Virus record (IMG/VR): IMGVR_UViG_3300042896_001131
Location: 1 to 52,718 of that record
Length of the DNA: 52,718 nt
Source of the DNA: a virus
Strand: one strand, 5' to 3'
The position numbers and the translations under genes are program-made. The first letter of the stretch is position 1, and the number at the start of each line of letters is the position of its first letter. This document shows positions 15,641 through 22,969 of the stretch, piece by piece. The notes beneath the pieces are model-generated. The model saw only the letters and a list, made by a program, of their open reading frames with translations, searched no databases and was not told the DNA's origin.

Positions 15641-15662
15641 AATGGGAGCTTTCGCTCCCATT
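15641..15662. terminator. Bidirectional rho-independent terminator
   Basis: AATGGGAGC pairs with GCTCCCATT around a short TTTC loop, between convergent genes, with A-rich and T-rich flanks. Confidence 0.85.
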
Positions 15663-15666
15663 TCCT

Positions 15667-16854
15667 TTATTGCATTTTGGCTAATCTTTCTTTGGCAATC
15701 GAACTTACAGTTTGCGCGTCATCATTTGCTAAATGTTGTAAATGTTGTTTGGTAGCTAAAGGGTGAGCAGCAACAACTTTTCTTACTAATGAGTGCGGGT
15801 CTTTTATAGCTTTATCTAAATGTTTTGTGGTTACAGTTTTAGGTCGAGTTAATGCAAGTTCCCGTGTAGTTACGCTTCTATTGTCAGTATTATTTAATAC
15901 TTTATCAATATGATCAGAATTTATTTTTGGATGCGTTATTGCATTATTTTTTATATTTCCTATTTTATCATCTAATGCTGTATGTAAATGGTCTTCATCA
16001 ACATTAGGATGTTTTATTGCTTTATTTCTTACTTCCCAATTTTCGGAATGTAATCCATCATGAATATCTTTTTTAGATGCTGTTGGTGAGTCTAATTTTT
16101 TATTTGAGATATGATCATCGTATGCTCTTTTAACTGGGGCAATTTTCTTTACGTCTGGATTTCTATGAACAAAGTCTTCTAATCTATCGCCTTCAATTGT
16201 TTTATTATTTTCATCTTGAAATTGTCCTTCTACTCCAACGCCACCAATTCTTCTATATGGAAATTGTTCTTTATGCATATGTAGGATATGGAAATTACCT
16301 TCAGACTCGTCATTATAATGATTAAACATATTTTGATTTGCATCTGGATGAGAAGTACACCAACCCAATTTCTCGCCTTTTGGTGATTTACCTAATTCCT
16401 GAGCTGCTTCTGTTTTATGCACGTGATAAGCCGTAGCATTTGGACTATTATGAATAACAGTTGAACCTTTATTAATTTTATCTTGATTTACAGCTTTTAC
16501 TTGTTCATCTTGTTCTTTATGCGGATGAATAGCTGTTTTTAATTCCGAAACAGATTTATATTGTTCAACTTTTTTCTTCGGAAGATTATGTTTGTATTTT
16601 TCAAAATTAGTCAACGTATCTTTCATATCAGGAGCATCTTCTTGTTTCATTTCGCCTTTTTTATATCGGTCAACCATCCATCGAGTATGTTGGACGTTGC
16701 CATTAGGAGTATGTTTATGGAAGTGATCGATAATATCCGCAGCAGATTTATGTTTTCCTTCTAAATCATGTTGAGTAGAAATATCTTTTTCTTGAGCTTT
16801 ATAGTCGTCTATCTTAGCTTCAAGTAAAGAAATGAAATGTTTAAATCTTATCAT
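15667..16854 (-). CDS. Predicted packaged protein with WCT motif and LRV/HEAT-like repeats
   Basis: A 395-residue protein. The start MIRFKHFISLLEA matches the capsid-targeting-like N-terminus seen in five other proteins here. The middle contains AYHVHKTEAAQELGK and LGWCTSHPDANQNMFNHY, a WCT-type motif known from phage proteins of unknown function. From about residue 265 there are variant leucine-rich or HEAT-like helical repeats (NWEVRNKAIKHPNVDEDHLH; HSLVRKVVAAHPLATKQHL). It has an exact late box upstream at 16907-16914, which fits a virion protein. I infer an injected host-interaction protein; the enzymatic role, if any, is unknown. Confidence 0.62.
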   Translation of the reverse strand: MIRFKHFISLLEAKIDDYKAQEKDISTQHDLEGKHKSAADIIDHFHKHTPNGNVQHTRWMVDRYKKGEMKQEDAPDMKDTLTNFEKYKHNLPKKKVEQYKSVSELKTAIHPHKEQDEQVKAVNQDKINKGSTVIHNSPNATAYHVHKTEAAQELGKSPKGEKLGWCTSHPDANQNMFNHYNDESEGNFHILHMHKEQFPYRRIGGVGVEGQFQDENNKTIEGDRLEDFVHRNPDVKKIAPVKRAYDDHISNKKLDSPTASKKDIHDGLHSENWEVRNKAIKHPNVDEDHLHTALDDKIGNIKNNAITHPKINSDHIDKVLNNTDNRSVTTRELALTRPKTVTTKHLDKAIKDPHSLVRKVVAAHPLATKQHLQHLANDDAQTVSSIAKERLAKMQ

Positions 16855-16876
16855 ATGGAGATCCTAGAAATAATGC

Positions 16877-16905
16877 TTGACTTTTTAATATATGTATGGT
16901 ATAAT
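16877..16905 (+). promoter_or_regulatory. Early promoter for rnh
   Basis: GC-TTGACT (16877-16882), 17-bp spacer, TATAAT (16900-16905). It nearly touches a late box for the opposite strand. Confidence 0.9.
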
Positions 16906-16906
16906 A

Positions 16907-16914
16907 TATTTATA
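16907..16914 (-). promoter_or_regulatory. Late promoter TATAAATA
   Basis: Exact late box on the minus strand, 53 bases before the gene at 15667-16854, directly behind the early -10 box of rnh on the other strand. Confidence 0.6.
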
Positions 16915-16936
16915 AATTAACTTAAAGGAAATGATA

Positions 16937-17785
16937 ATGGCGATTTTGATTGATTTTAATCAAGTAGTGATTAGTGGATTGCAATCTCAAGTTGCATCAA
17001 ATAGAATTAATGTTTTAAGTAAAGATTTATGTCGGCACCTAGTTTTAAACTCGATTAGATCGCATATACATAAATTTAAAAAAGAATATGGTGAAGTAAT
17101 TATCTGCTGCGATTCTAGAAAATACTGGAGAAAAGAAGTATTTCCATTCTATAAAGCAGGAAGAAAAAAAGCACGAGAAGCATCTAAATTAGACTGGACT
17201 GTTATTTTTGAAGTGCTTGATGAAGTTCGCGAAGATTTAAAAATTATTTTTCCGTATAAAGTGGTGCATGTTGAGCGAGCTGAAGCTGATGATGTAATTG
17301 GTACATTAGTTCCTAGAATTAGTGCTCATGAAACTGTAATTATAATTAGTTCTGATGGCGATTTTAAACAATTACATCAATATTCTAATGTTAAACAGTA
17401 TAATCCAATGTTAGGGGTTTATGTTAAATCAGAAAACCCTCAATTAGAGTTAAAGGAAAAAATATTAACTGGTGATGCTGGAGATGGTATTCCTTCGGTA
17501 TTATCTAATGATGATGTATTTGTTGCGGGTATTCGTCAGAAACCTTTAACAGCTAAGAAAAAAGCTGTTATGTTAACTGAAGATTTTAATAACCCAGATA
17601 TTGAAAATTATCGTAATATTCAGAGAAATAAATTATTAATTGATTTGACTATGACTCCCCAGGATATCAAAGATGCCATCGTTGAACAGTATGAAGCTCC
17701 AAAAATAGGTTCAAAACAGATGTTGATGAAGTATTTTATCGAAAAAAAGCTCGTCAAGTTATTAGAATGTATTGATGAATTTTGA
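16937..17785 (+). CDS. rnh: RNase H / 5'-3' exonuclease (T4 Rnh-like)
   Basis: A 282-residue flap-nuclease-family enzyme that removes Okazaki RNA primers. Acidic metal-binding clusters are visible: LIDFNQVV at the start, EVIICCDSRKYWRKEVFPFY, ERAEADDVIGTLVPR, IISSDGDFKQL and TGDAGDGIPSV. The helical arch segment KAGRKKAREASKLDW fits T4 RNase H. T4 Rnh has 305 residues. I choose the ATG at 16937 since AAGGA lies eight bases upstream; the ATG at 16931 is too close. Driven by its own early promoter. Confidence 0.92.
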   Translation: MAILIDFNQVVISGLQSQVASNRINVLSKDLCRHLVLNSIRSHIHKFKKEYGEVIICCDSRKYWRKEVFPFYKAGRKKAREASKLDWTVIFEVLDEVREDLKIIFPYKVVHVERAEADDVIGTLVPRISAHETVIIISSDGDFKQLHQYSNVKQYNPMLGVYVKSENPQLELKEKILTGDAGDGIPSVLSNDDVFVAGIRQKPLTAKKKAVMLTEDFNNPDIENYRNIQRNKLLIDLTMTPQDIKDAIVEQYEAPKIGSKQMLMKYFIEKKLVKLLECIDEF

Positions 17786-17796
17786 TGTACCATAGA

Positions 17797-17817
17797 AACC
17801 AACTATAACGGTTGGTT
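17797..17817 (+). terminator. Terminator after rnh
   Basis: AACCAAC (17797-17803) pairs with GTTGGTT (17811-17817), followed by TTT. It insulates pmoC from rnh transcription. Confidence 0.7.
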
Positions 17818-17819
17818 TT

Positions 17820-17827
17820 TATAAATA
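17820..17827 (+). promoter_or_regulatory. Late promoter TATAAATA for pmoC
   Basis: Exact T4-type late box directly after the rnh terminator, giving pmoC a leader of about 60 nt. I see no GCTTGAC-type early promoter in the gap. Confidence 0.7.
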
Positions 17828-17830
17828 AAC

Positions 17831-17870
17831 TTAACTTGGATTGATGTTTAATTCAAGCTAAACTTTTTTT
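17831..17870 (+). promoter_or_regulatory. Terminator-like hairpin in the pmoC leader
   Basis: TTA-a-CTTGGATT (17831-17842) pairs with AATTCAAG-c-TAA (17850-17861), followed by C and a run of eight T. This is an attenuator-like structure between the late promoter and the ribosome-binding site, or a second terminator behind rnh. Confidence 0.5.
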
Positions 17871-17896
17871 AATTTTCCCTTGGTTAGGAGAATAAT

Positions 17897-18655
17897 ATGT
17901 CAGCTACAGTTGAAACAGTAAAAGCAGAAGTTGCAGAAGCACCGCTTTTAAACAAAAGAAATATGTTGTTAGGCGCAGCTTTGTATATTGTATTTTATGG
18001 TTGGGTTCGTTGGTATGAGGGTGTATATGGATGGTCAGCTGGTTTAGATTCATTTGCTCCAGAGTTTGAAACATATTGGATGAATTTCCTTTATATTGAG
18101 ATGGTACTTGAGGTATTAACTGCATCAGTGTTGTGGGGTTATATCTGGAAGACTCGCGATCGTAAAGTAATGTCAATTACCCCTAGAGAAGAATTGAGAC
18201 GTCATTTTGCTCATTGGGTATGGTTAGTAATGTATGGTATTGCAATTTATTATGGTGCTTCATATTTTACTGAACAAGATGGTACATGGCATCAAACAAT
18301 CGTTCGTGACACTGATTTTACTCCAAGTCACGTTATTGAGTTTTATCTAAGTTACCCAATTTATATTATTACTGGTGTAGCTTCATTCTTATACGCTAAA
18401 ACTCGTTTACCAACCTATCAAAAAGGATTACCATTACAATATTTGGTATCTGTAATTGGTCCTTTTATGATTCTTCCAAACGTAGGTTTGAATGAATGGG
18501 GTCATACCTTCTGGTTTATGGAAGAATTGTTTGTTGCTCCTTTACATTACGGTTTCGTATTCTTCGGATGGGCTGCTTTAGGTGTATTAGGTGTTGTAAA
18601 TATTGAAGTTCAAGCTATTTCTAAATTATTGAAAAAAGATTTAGCTGCAGTATAA
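17897..18655 (+). CDS. pmoC: Particulate methane monooxygenase subunit C
   Basis: A complete 252-residue PmoC, an integral membrane subunit of the copper enzyme that oxidises methane to methanol. Five to six hydrophobic helices are visible. The metal ligands keep the spacing of the Methylococcus capsulatus protein: DGTWH with D128 and H132, then H145 (PSH); and NEWGH with N199 and H203, then H217 (PLHYG). ITPREELRRHFAHW and RDTDFTPSH are family signatures. AGGAGAATAAT precedes the start. No pmoA or pmoB is nearby, so the product must join host subunits. The alternative AmoC cannot be excluded, but the DGTWH-RDTDFTPSH sequence fits PmoC. Base composition is like the phage, so the transfer is not recent. 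Confidence 0.96.
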   Translation: MSATVETVKAEVAEAPLLNKRNMLLGAALYIVFYGWVRWYEGVYGWSAGLDSFAPEFETYWMNFLYIEMVLEVLTASVLWGYIWKTRDRKVMSITPREELRRHFAHWVWLVMYGIAIYYGASYFTEQDGTWHQTIVRDTDFTPSHVIEFYLSYPIYIITGVASFLYAKTRLPTYQKGLPLQYLVSVIGPFMILPNVGLNEWGHTFWFMEELFVAPLHYGFVFFGWAALGVLGVVNIEVQAISKLLKKDLAAV

Positions 18656-18678
18656 GTTTATTGTTATGTGATTAATGG

Positions 18679-18699
18679 ATAGGGGTTTAATACCCCTAT
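18679..18699 (+). terminator. Hairpin after pmoC
   Basis: ATAGGGGT-TTAAT-ACCCCTAT, followed by TCGTCATTTAG. The T-run is poor, but the position suggests a transcript end or 3' stabiliser of pmoC mRNA. Confidence 0.6.
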
Positions 18700-18728
18700 T
18701 CGTCATTTAGTTCTTAGAAAACTAATTC

Positions 18729-18736
18729 TATAAATA
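18729..18736 (+). promoter_or_regulatory. Late promoter TATAAATA
   Basis: Exact late box 28 bases before the gene at 18764. Confidence 0.7.
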
Positions 18737-18763
18737 TTATTAAGTAACCACGAGGAAATATTT

Positions 18764-19273
18764 ATGGAATTAGACGAAAGAAAAAGTCCGCTTACTCTTA
18801 AATGCTGGAAAAATTACCACAAACAAGGCACTAAGATGAAAGGCGGCAAGCGAGTTAATAATTGCGTTCCCAATGAAAGCGTTGAATTAACGCCTGAAGA
18901 AATGTTTGATATGATTGAAAGTACCGTTGAAGAATATGCAACTGACAATGGGTTTGCTAGCGAATACCTTTGGGAGTTATATGATGTTATTAGTGATAAT
19001 GAGTTATTGGAATATGCAATTGATGCAAAAGGTCACAAAAGTTCTACTGGCGGGTTAACTCAAAAAGGTGTTGATGCGTATAGAAGAGAAAATCCAGGAA
19101 GTAAACTTAAAACTGCTGTAACTACTCCACCAAGTAAATTAAATCCAGATAGCAAAGCTGCAAAAAGACGTAAAAGTTTTTGTGCTAGGATGGGTGGTAT
19201 GCCTGGAGCAATGAAAGATGACAATGGAAAGCCTACTCGAAAAGCATTAGCTTTAAGAAAGTGGAATTGTTAA
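18764..19273 (+). CDS. Conserved phage protein with DUF6321-like C-terminus
   Basis: A 169-residue protein. The N-terminus (MELDERKSPLTLKCWKNYHK, then GGKRVNNCVPNE) is a module repeated in many phage proteins. The C-terminus (GGLTQKGVDAYRRENPGSKL, then KRRKSFCARMGGMPG and ALRKWNC) matches the basic Cys-containing domain I remember as DUF6321, common in T4-like phages and probably virion- or nucleic-acid-associated. AGGAAA precedes the start and a terminator follows at 19277. It is a late gene by its promoter. Confidence 0.78.
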   Translation: MELDERKSPLTLKCWKNYHKQGTKMKGGKRVNNCVPNESVELTPEEMFDMIESTVEEYATDNGFASEYLWELYDVISDNELLEYAIDAKGHKSSTGGLTQKGVDAYRRENPGSKLKTAVTTPPSKLNPDSKAAKRRKSFCARMGGMPGAMKDDNGKPTRKALALRKWNC

Positions 19274-19276
19274 ACT

Positions 19277-19300
19277 AAAAGGAGCAAAAAGCTCCTTTTT
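19277..19300 (+). terminator. Rho-independent terminator
   Basis: AAAAGGAGC-AAAAA-GCTCCTTTT followed by T. Confidence 0.88.
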
Positions 19301-19315
19301 TATTCTGGACGTATT

Positions 19316-19423
19316 ATGGAAAGTGTAACCGTAGCAGACGAATTCGGTGTAGTAATGATAGCAATTATATCAACAATTGCTATATTAATGTATGCCTTAG
19401 ATTGCGATTGCGATGACTGTTAA
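19316..19423 (+). CDS. 35-residue membrane microprotein with DCDCDDC tail
   Basis: MESVTVADEFGVVMIAIIST, then one hydrophobic segment (VVMIAIISTIAILMYAL) and the tail DCDCDDC. A single membrane helix ending in a cluster of three Cys and four Asp looks like a metal- or membrane-surface ligand. The ribosome-binding site is weak (GGACG). It overlaps the 3' end of the opposite-strand HNH gene by four bases. Could be chance, but the helix-plus-cysteine pattern is unusual. Confidence 0.45.
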   Translation: MESVTVADEFGVVMIAIISTIAILMYALDCDCDDC

Positions 19424-19743
19424 TTTTTATAATAGTTACAAAATTTAGTTATTTCTTCTTCGGATAAATTATTTTTAGCTCGATTAGCTTTTACTGATAT
19501 AATTAGCAGATTATCTATTTCGTATCCTTTCGAACTATCAATTCTATCGAAACTATAACTATCATCTTGAGGTTTGTTTCTATGCCATTTTAACGGTATA
19601 TTCAACACAGGGCAAGAAATTGGAAAACTTATATTATTTAACTCAGATAAAGTTAATGTAAAATTTATATTTCTTTTTTTAGCTGATGATTTTAAGTTAT
19701 TATAGATCTGTTTAATTTCCGGTGGTTTTATTCTATATTCCAT
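19420..19743 (-). CDS. Small HNH/EndoVII-like homing endonuclease
   Basis: A 107-residue free-standing nuclease. The signature is CPVLNIPLKWH followed by SFDRIDSSKGYEIDNLLII and SVKANRAKNNLS, the usual DRID-x-KGY-x-N-x-x-x-x-S-x-x-AN-x-x-K core of phage HNH proteins related to endonuclease VII. I start at 19743 (MEYRIKPPEI); the open frame continues upstream to 19803 but would overlap the next gene's start. Only one CxxC-like cysteine is visible, so the zinc knuckle of EndoVII is probably absent. A mobile intergenic element. Confidence 0.78.
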   Translation of the reverse strand: MEYRIKPPEIKQIYNNLKSSAKKRNINFTLTLSELNNISFPISCPVLNIPLKWHRNKPQDDSYSFDRIDSSKGYEIDNLLIISVKANRAKNNLSEEEITKFCNYYKN

Positions 19744-19794
19744 AGTTTTGCATTTAAAATAAATATATCTATAACAACATAAAATAGGATTCTT

Positions 19795-20166
19795 ATGAAA
19801 CACTACTTAAAAGAAATTTATGATGAAGAAATACATGATGGTTTTATGTTTATCTTAGATGAGAATGAACAATTAGATATTTCAGCATTTACATATAAAG
19901 ATAATGCTCAACCAATTGAAAAACATGAATTAGGATTTAAGTATCATATTATAACATATAAAGAAACAATTGACGGGGATGTAGTAGAACCTGATATGTT
20001 TGAAGCAATTTTAGGTAATCCGCATCATTATATTGCAAATTTACTTAAAAGCGGATTCTTTGGAACGATTTGTAAGAAAACAAAAACATCAAGTGAACTT
20101 GCCAATACAATGTATGAAGATTTAATAAACATGGTAACAGAAGACGATGAATACGCAAGTGCATAA
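19795..20166 (+). CDS. Unknown 123-residue acidic protein
   Basis: Soluble, acidic (MKHYLKEIYDEEIHDGFMFI at the start; NMVTEDDEYASA at the end). AGGATTCTT precedes the ATG. No family recognised. It overlaps the next gene by 20 bases, which suggests co-translation. An AAATAAATA-like late box lies upstream near 19757. Confidence 0.65.
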   Translation: MKHYLKEIYDEEIHDGFMFILDENEQLDISAFTYKDNAQPIEKHELGFKYHIITYKETIDGDVVEPDMFEAILGNPHHYIANLLKSGFFGTICKKTKTSSELANTMYEDLINMVTEDDEYASA

Positions 20167-20389
20167 ATTAATTGAGGAATATTTTCCTAATGACAAAGAA
20201 AAAGCCCTAGCATTTGTTCGAGCTATTTCTCATGGAATCAATTCCGAGATACAAAGATTTTCAACTGAAGAATATAAAAAATTTACATCTAGTACAAATA
20301 ATGAGATTAAAGGAAGTTCATATGTATTAGGAGTTAGCGATGGAGCTGATATTTGTATTAGTTTAATACAAGATATGCTTGACGAATAG
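20147..20389 (+). CDS. Unknown 80-residue protein
   Basis: MNTQVHKLIEEYFPNDKEKA followed by a helical body (AFVRAISHGINSEIQRFSTE) and a hydrophobic C-terminal helix (VLGVSDGADICISLIQDMLD). Soluble and acidic; no known domain. It overlaps the end of the preceding gene, and an early promoter for the next gene starts over its last codons. Confidence 0.62.
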   Translation: MNTQVHKLIEEYFPNDKEKALAFVRAISHGINSEIQRFSTEEYKKFTSSTNNEIKGSSYVLGVSDGADICISLIQDMLDE

Positions 20390-20407
20390 ATAGTTTTATA
20401 GTATAAT
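20379..20407 (+). promoter_or_regulatory. Early promoter of the zinc-ribbon microprotein
   Basis: GC-TTGACG (20379-20384), 17-bp spacer, TATAAT (20402-20407). Confidence 0.9.
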
Positions 20408-20440
20408 TAATTTGTTGTTTAACTAAAGTGAGGTATTAAA

Positions 20441-20593
20441 ATGGCGTCAACTGTTGAAATTAAACGTTGTAACTGTACTGGCGGAAAAGCTGCTGAATAT
20501 CAAGATGCAACTTATGGTAAAAATATGCGAGTTATGAACGAAGACCAAAAGAAAGGATATACTTGTACTGTCTGCGGCGCGAAACATAAGTAA
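20441..20593 (+). CDS. 50-residue zinc-ribbon protein
   Basis: MASTVEIKRCNCTGGKAAEY, then a basic middle and GYTCTVCGAKHK. CNC near the start and CTVC near the end form a plausible four-Cys zinc site. Small proteins of this plan are common in T4-like phages, and I recall similar cyanophage sequences. It has a consensus early promoter, GAGGT as ribosome-binding site and its own terminator, so it is a complete single-gene unit. Function unknown. Confidence 0.82.
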   Translation: MASTVEIKRCNCTGGKAAEYQDATYGKNMRVMNEDQKKGYTCTVCGAKHK

Positions 20594-20628
20594 TCATTCT
20601 ACAATAATAATATAAGTTATGTATATTT

Positions 20629-20662
20629 AAGCCAGAAGCGCAATACTTCTGGCTTTTTTTAT
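20629..20662. terminator. Strong bidirectional terminator
   Basis: AAGCCAGAAG (20629-20638) pairs with CTTCTGGCTT (20647-20656), then T. It lies between convergent genes. Confidence 0.92.
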
Positions 20663-20666
20663 ATTA

Positions 20667-20969
20667 TTACTTTTTACTTTTTTTGGCTGCTTTTGCTACT
20701 GTTGAAACTTTACCTGCTACATCTGCAATTTTAGCTTCACCTTCAGATGCCGCCACAGTAGATATTTGTTCTGATACTGCGCCAACTAAATCTCCTGAAG
20801 TATTTACTTCCTCGCCAACTTTTGCAGCTGCATCGCCTGCTTTTTGAGTTAAAGCCACTAAATCTGCATGACCAGTTGCTACTTCCACTGTTGTTGCTAT
20901 TGCCGTTAATGTTGGAGCTGCTTTACCTAATCCAACAAATGCCTCTTTTATTTTACTAAAAAAACTCAT
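20667..20969 (-). CDS. Ala-rich small protein, possibly virion or membrane-associated
   Basis: A 100-residue protein starting MSFFSKIKEAFVGLGKAAPT and ending in a Lys tail (AKAAKKSKK). It is composed of Ala/Val-rich amphipathic helices with no clear membrane span. GGAGAAATAAA precedes the ATG. It follows the membrane protein at 20971-21207 by one base and shares its late promoter. The amphipathic N-terminus could bind membranes. Family not recognised. Confidence 0.65.
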   Translation of the reverse strand: MSFFSKIKEAFVGLGKAAPTLTAIATTVEVATGHADLVALTQKAGDAAAKVGEEVNTSGDLVGAVSEQISTVAASEGEAKIADVAGKVSTVAKAAKKSKK

Positions 20970-20970
20970 T

Positions 20971-21207
20971 TTATTTCTCCTTTGTATCTTCTTTTAGGAA
21001 TATCCCTGCTATAGCAAATACTGCAGATAACCCATTCATTACATTATTCCACATTTGATCTGAAATATTAGTTCCAAATACGGCAAATATCGCAGCTAAT
21101 GCGGCATGACTACTTGGTTCTCTTAGTCGACTATAAACGTAAAATAGTTTATTATATTCGCCTTGTAAAGTTCTTGGTTCTTTTATATATGCTAGTATTT
21201 TATTCAT
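20971..21207 (-). CDS. Small holin-like membrane protein
   Basis: A 78-residue protein with two hydrophobic stretches (SHAALAAIFAVFG and GLSAVFAIAGIFL) and a charged C-terminus (KEDTKEK), the plan of phage class II-like holins or anti-holins. I start at the ATG at 21207 (GGAG, six-base spacing) rather than the GTG at 21210. A late box lies at 21232-21239. It is distant from the endolysin at 46131, so a second lysis function or another membrane role is possible. Confidence 0.6.
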   Translation of the reverse strand: MNKILAYIKEPRTLQGEYNKLFYVYSRLREPSSHAALAAIFAVFGTNISDQMWNNVMNGLSAVFAIAGIFLKEDTKEK

Positions 21208-21231
21208 CACTTTCTCCAGTTTTTTACTTCT

Positions 21232-21239
21232 ATTTATAT
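21232..21239 (-). promoter_or_regulatory. Late promoter TATAAATA
   Basis: Exact late box on the minus strand, 25 bases before the gene pair at 20667-21207. Confidence 0.7.
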
Positions 21240-21279
21240 AAACTAAATAAATTGGGATTAATTATTAAAATAGGATTTT

Positions 21280-21495
21280 ATGTTAAATTGGCTCGGTACT
21301 GTAAACTTTCTTATCGCTGGATCTTTAATTGCAACAAATATTGAACCGTATACAAAATATGCATTTATTTTCTTTTTGATAGGGCATGGATTATGTTTAA
21401 TAAATGCATATTGTAAAAATATTGCATCATTAAAATTGCGATATTCGTTTTTCTGTGTAATAGATTCTTATGGGATCTACAATTGGTTTACATAA
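21280..21495 (+). CDS. Small membrane protein, 71 residues
   Basis: MLNWLGTVNFLIAGSLIATN opens a first membrane helix; YAFIFFLIGHGLCLINAYC is a second. AGGATTTT precedes the start. The pattern resembles small two-helix YgjV- or PQ-loop-like membrane proteins, but it is too short for assignment. A microprotein with a strong ribosome-binding site follows. Confidence 0.6.
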   Translation: MLNWLGTVNFLIAGSLIATNIEPYTKYAFIFFLIGHGLCLINAYCKNIASLKLRYSFFCVIDSYGIYNWFT

Positions 21496-21504
21496 GGAGA
21501 TATT

Positions 21505-21585
21505 ATGATTTCGCTTTGGATTGCTGCGTTTTCTGTTATACTCACATATTTTTTAGTTGAAACTTTGTATAAAGATAATGAATAA
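21505..21585 (+). CDS. 26-residue single-span membrane microprotein
   Basis: MISLWIAAFSVILTYFLVET then LYKDNE. One hydrophobic helix with a charged tail. The ribosome-binding site AAGGAGATATT is the best in the neighbourhood, and a terminator follows immediately, which argues for a real gene. Confidence 0.6.
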   Translation: MISLWIAAFSVILTYFLVETLYKDNE

Positions 21586-21586
21586 A

Positions 21587-21609
21587 AAAAGGAGCTTTAC
21601 GCTCCTTTT
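21587..21609. terminator. Bidirectional terminator
   Basis: AAAAGGAGC-TTTAC-GCTCCTTTT between convergent genes. Confidence 0.88.
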
Positions 21610-21836
21610 GCTTTTGGGATAGTAGGCGTCTTACAATAAGAATCAACCATTTTTCTAGCTGCATCTGGTGTCATTTTATGATCTTTTACTACAGCATCAA
21701 CTGCTTTTTTAATATGTTTTTGTTCGACAGGTGCAGCGCCAGAAGCAAAAATTGGACCAATATGGTATTTAATTGTTTGCTGAACGTCTTTTACTGAACC
21801 TTCATATAATTGTCGAAATTCTCTAAAACTTTTCAT
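21597..21836 (-). CDS. Small predicted packaged protein
   Basis: A 79-residue protein starting MKSFREFRQLYEGSVKDVQQ, the capsid-targeting-like pattern shared with other proteins here. The rest is helical (KKAVDAVVKDHKMTPDAARK, then MVDSYCKTP) and resembles a small DUF-type three-helix domain. AGGAAAAATAA precedes the start. Its size recalls T4 internal head proteins. Function unknown. Confidence 0.65.
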   Translation of the reverse strand: MKSFREFRQLYEGSVKDVQQTIKYHIGPIFASGAAPVEQKHIKKAVDAVVKDHKMTPDAARKMVDSYCKTPTIPKAKGA

Positions 21837-21852
21837 TTATTTTTCCTAAAAA

Positions 21853-21869
21853 GGGGGATTTCTCCCCCA
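21853..21869 (-). terminator. Terminator of the gene at 21876-22937
   Basis: GGGGGA-TTTC-TCCCCC; read on the minus strand it is followed by TTTTTAGG. Confidence 0.8.
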
Positions 21870-21875
21870 TATCAA

Positions 21876-22937
21876 TTAAGATCTTGGATCTTTATAGATT
21901 GATGTATTTTGTTTTGGTGCAGGGAACTTTTTAACTACATCATGAACCGCGTCAAAATGTTTAGGTGATTTTTGCATGTGAGCCATAACTTCTTGTCTTT
22001 TTTGTGGTTTTAATCCAGCCATAAAGCTATTAATTCTTTTTGCATCGCCATGTTGAAGAGTAACAGATCCTTGTCTTAAATCAATATCTCTATGAGCATT
22101 TGGTTTTGACATTTCACCTTTAGCTGCACGAGCTGCTAATCCAGCTTGAACTCTTTTATCATCAGGATTTTCTTTTTCATCATCAGATAATGGATTATCA
22201 TCAATATCTTCAGCTGTTTTTAGTTTACCATGAAGAGATTTACTAAATGAATCATCATCTACTTCAGCATGTTTTTCATCTTTATAATCATCATCTTCTT
22301 TTGGTTTTTTCATTTTACTAATTGTTTTGCTGTAATCATCATGATCATTGTCATCATCATCGTCGTGTGATTCTTGAATACCAAATACTCGTTGAGCAAC
22401 ACCAATTTTAGATTCTTCTAATCTGGCTGCAATTTTAGACGAGATAATATCAGTAAATGATTGTGTAGATTCAACTAAATTACCTGATAAGATAGTTTCA
22501 ATCATACCTTGAATAGATTCTCTTGTTACTTGCATATCATCATGTTCTTGACCAGAACGACGAGTTGCAGGTTTGTTTCTAGCAAGATAACGAGCATCAT
22601 GTTTTTCTGGTGGTTCGCCGGCATCTTTGCGTTCCTGCGCTCTTAAACGCAATAAATCACCTAATTCATCTTTTTTCTGTTTTTTAGGGCGACCATAGCT
22701 ACCTGTATATGCTTCTTCGACTCCACCTTTATATTCTTTAGCTTTTTGTGCGTTAATGAAGTCTTTTAATGAAGAATCAGGATTCTTTTTCATAAACTTA
22801 TCATAGTTTGCTTTGAATTTAGGGTGTTTTGGATTATGTAGTTCGTATGGACCAGAACCTTCTTCTAATTCTTCTTCTTCCTCGAAATCATCTTCATCTA
22901 GGTCAAAATCATCTGGGTCGTTGTATAAATTACTCAT
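21876..22937 (-). CDS. Acidic prohead-core/scaffold-like virion protein
   Basis: A 353-residue, highly charged, probably disordered protein. It begins with an acidic block (DPDDFDLDEDDFEEEEELEE). Near residues 144-190 is the module ESIQGMIETILSGN-LVESTQSF-SSKIAARLEESK-GVAQRVFG, a motif found in head-core and scaffold proteins of T4-like phages and shared with the protein encoded next (22985-24685). Asp/Lys-rich linkers follow. A late box precedes it. I infer a role inside the capsid; the precise T4 counterpart is uncertain. Confidence 0.6.
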   Translation of the reverse strand: MSNLYNDPDDFDLDEDDFEEEEELEEGSGPYELHNPKHPKFKANYDKFMKKNPDSSLKDFINAQKAKEYKGGVEEAYTGSYGRPKKQKKDELGDLLRLRAQERKDAGEPPEKHDARYLARNKPATRRSGQEHDDMQVTRESIQGMIETILSGNLVESTQSFTDIISSKIAARLEESKIGVAQRVFGIQESHDDDDDNDHDDYSKTISKMKKPKEDDDYKDEKHAEVDDDSFSKSLHGKLKTAEDIDDNPLSDDEKENPDDKRVQAGLAARAAKGEMSKPNAHRDIDLRQGSVTLQHGDAKRINSFMAGLKPQKRQEVMAHMQKSPKHFDAVHDVVKKFPAPKQNTSIYKDPRS

Positions 22938-22969
22938 TTTTGTATTTCCTTGTACGGTTAATTAATTAT

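Noticed and set aside
17897-18655. Fragment of a bacterial chromosome with a pmo operon
   Set aside because: No pmoA or pmoB; neighbours are phage rnh and a phage-specific conserved gene, and promoters are phage-type.
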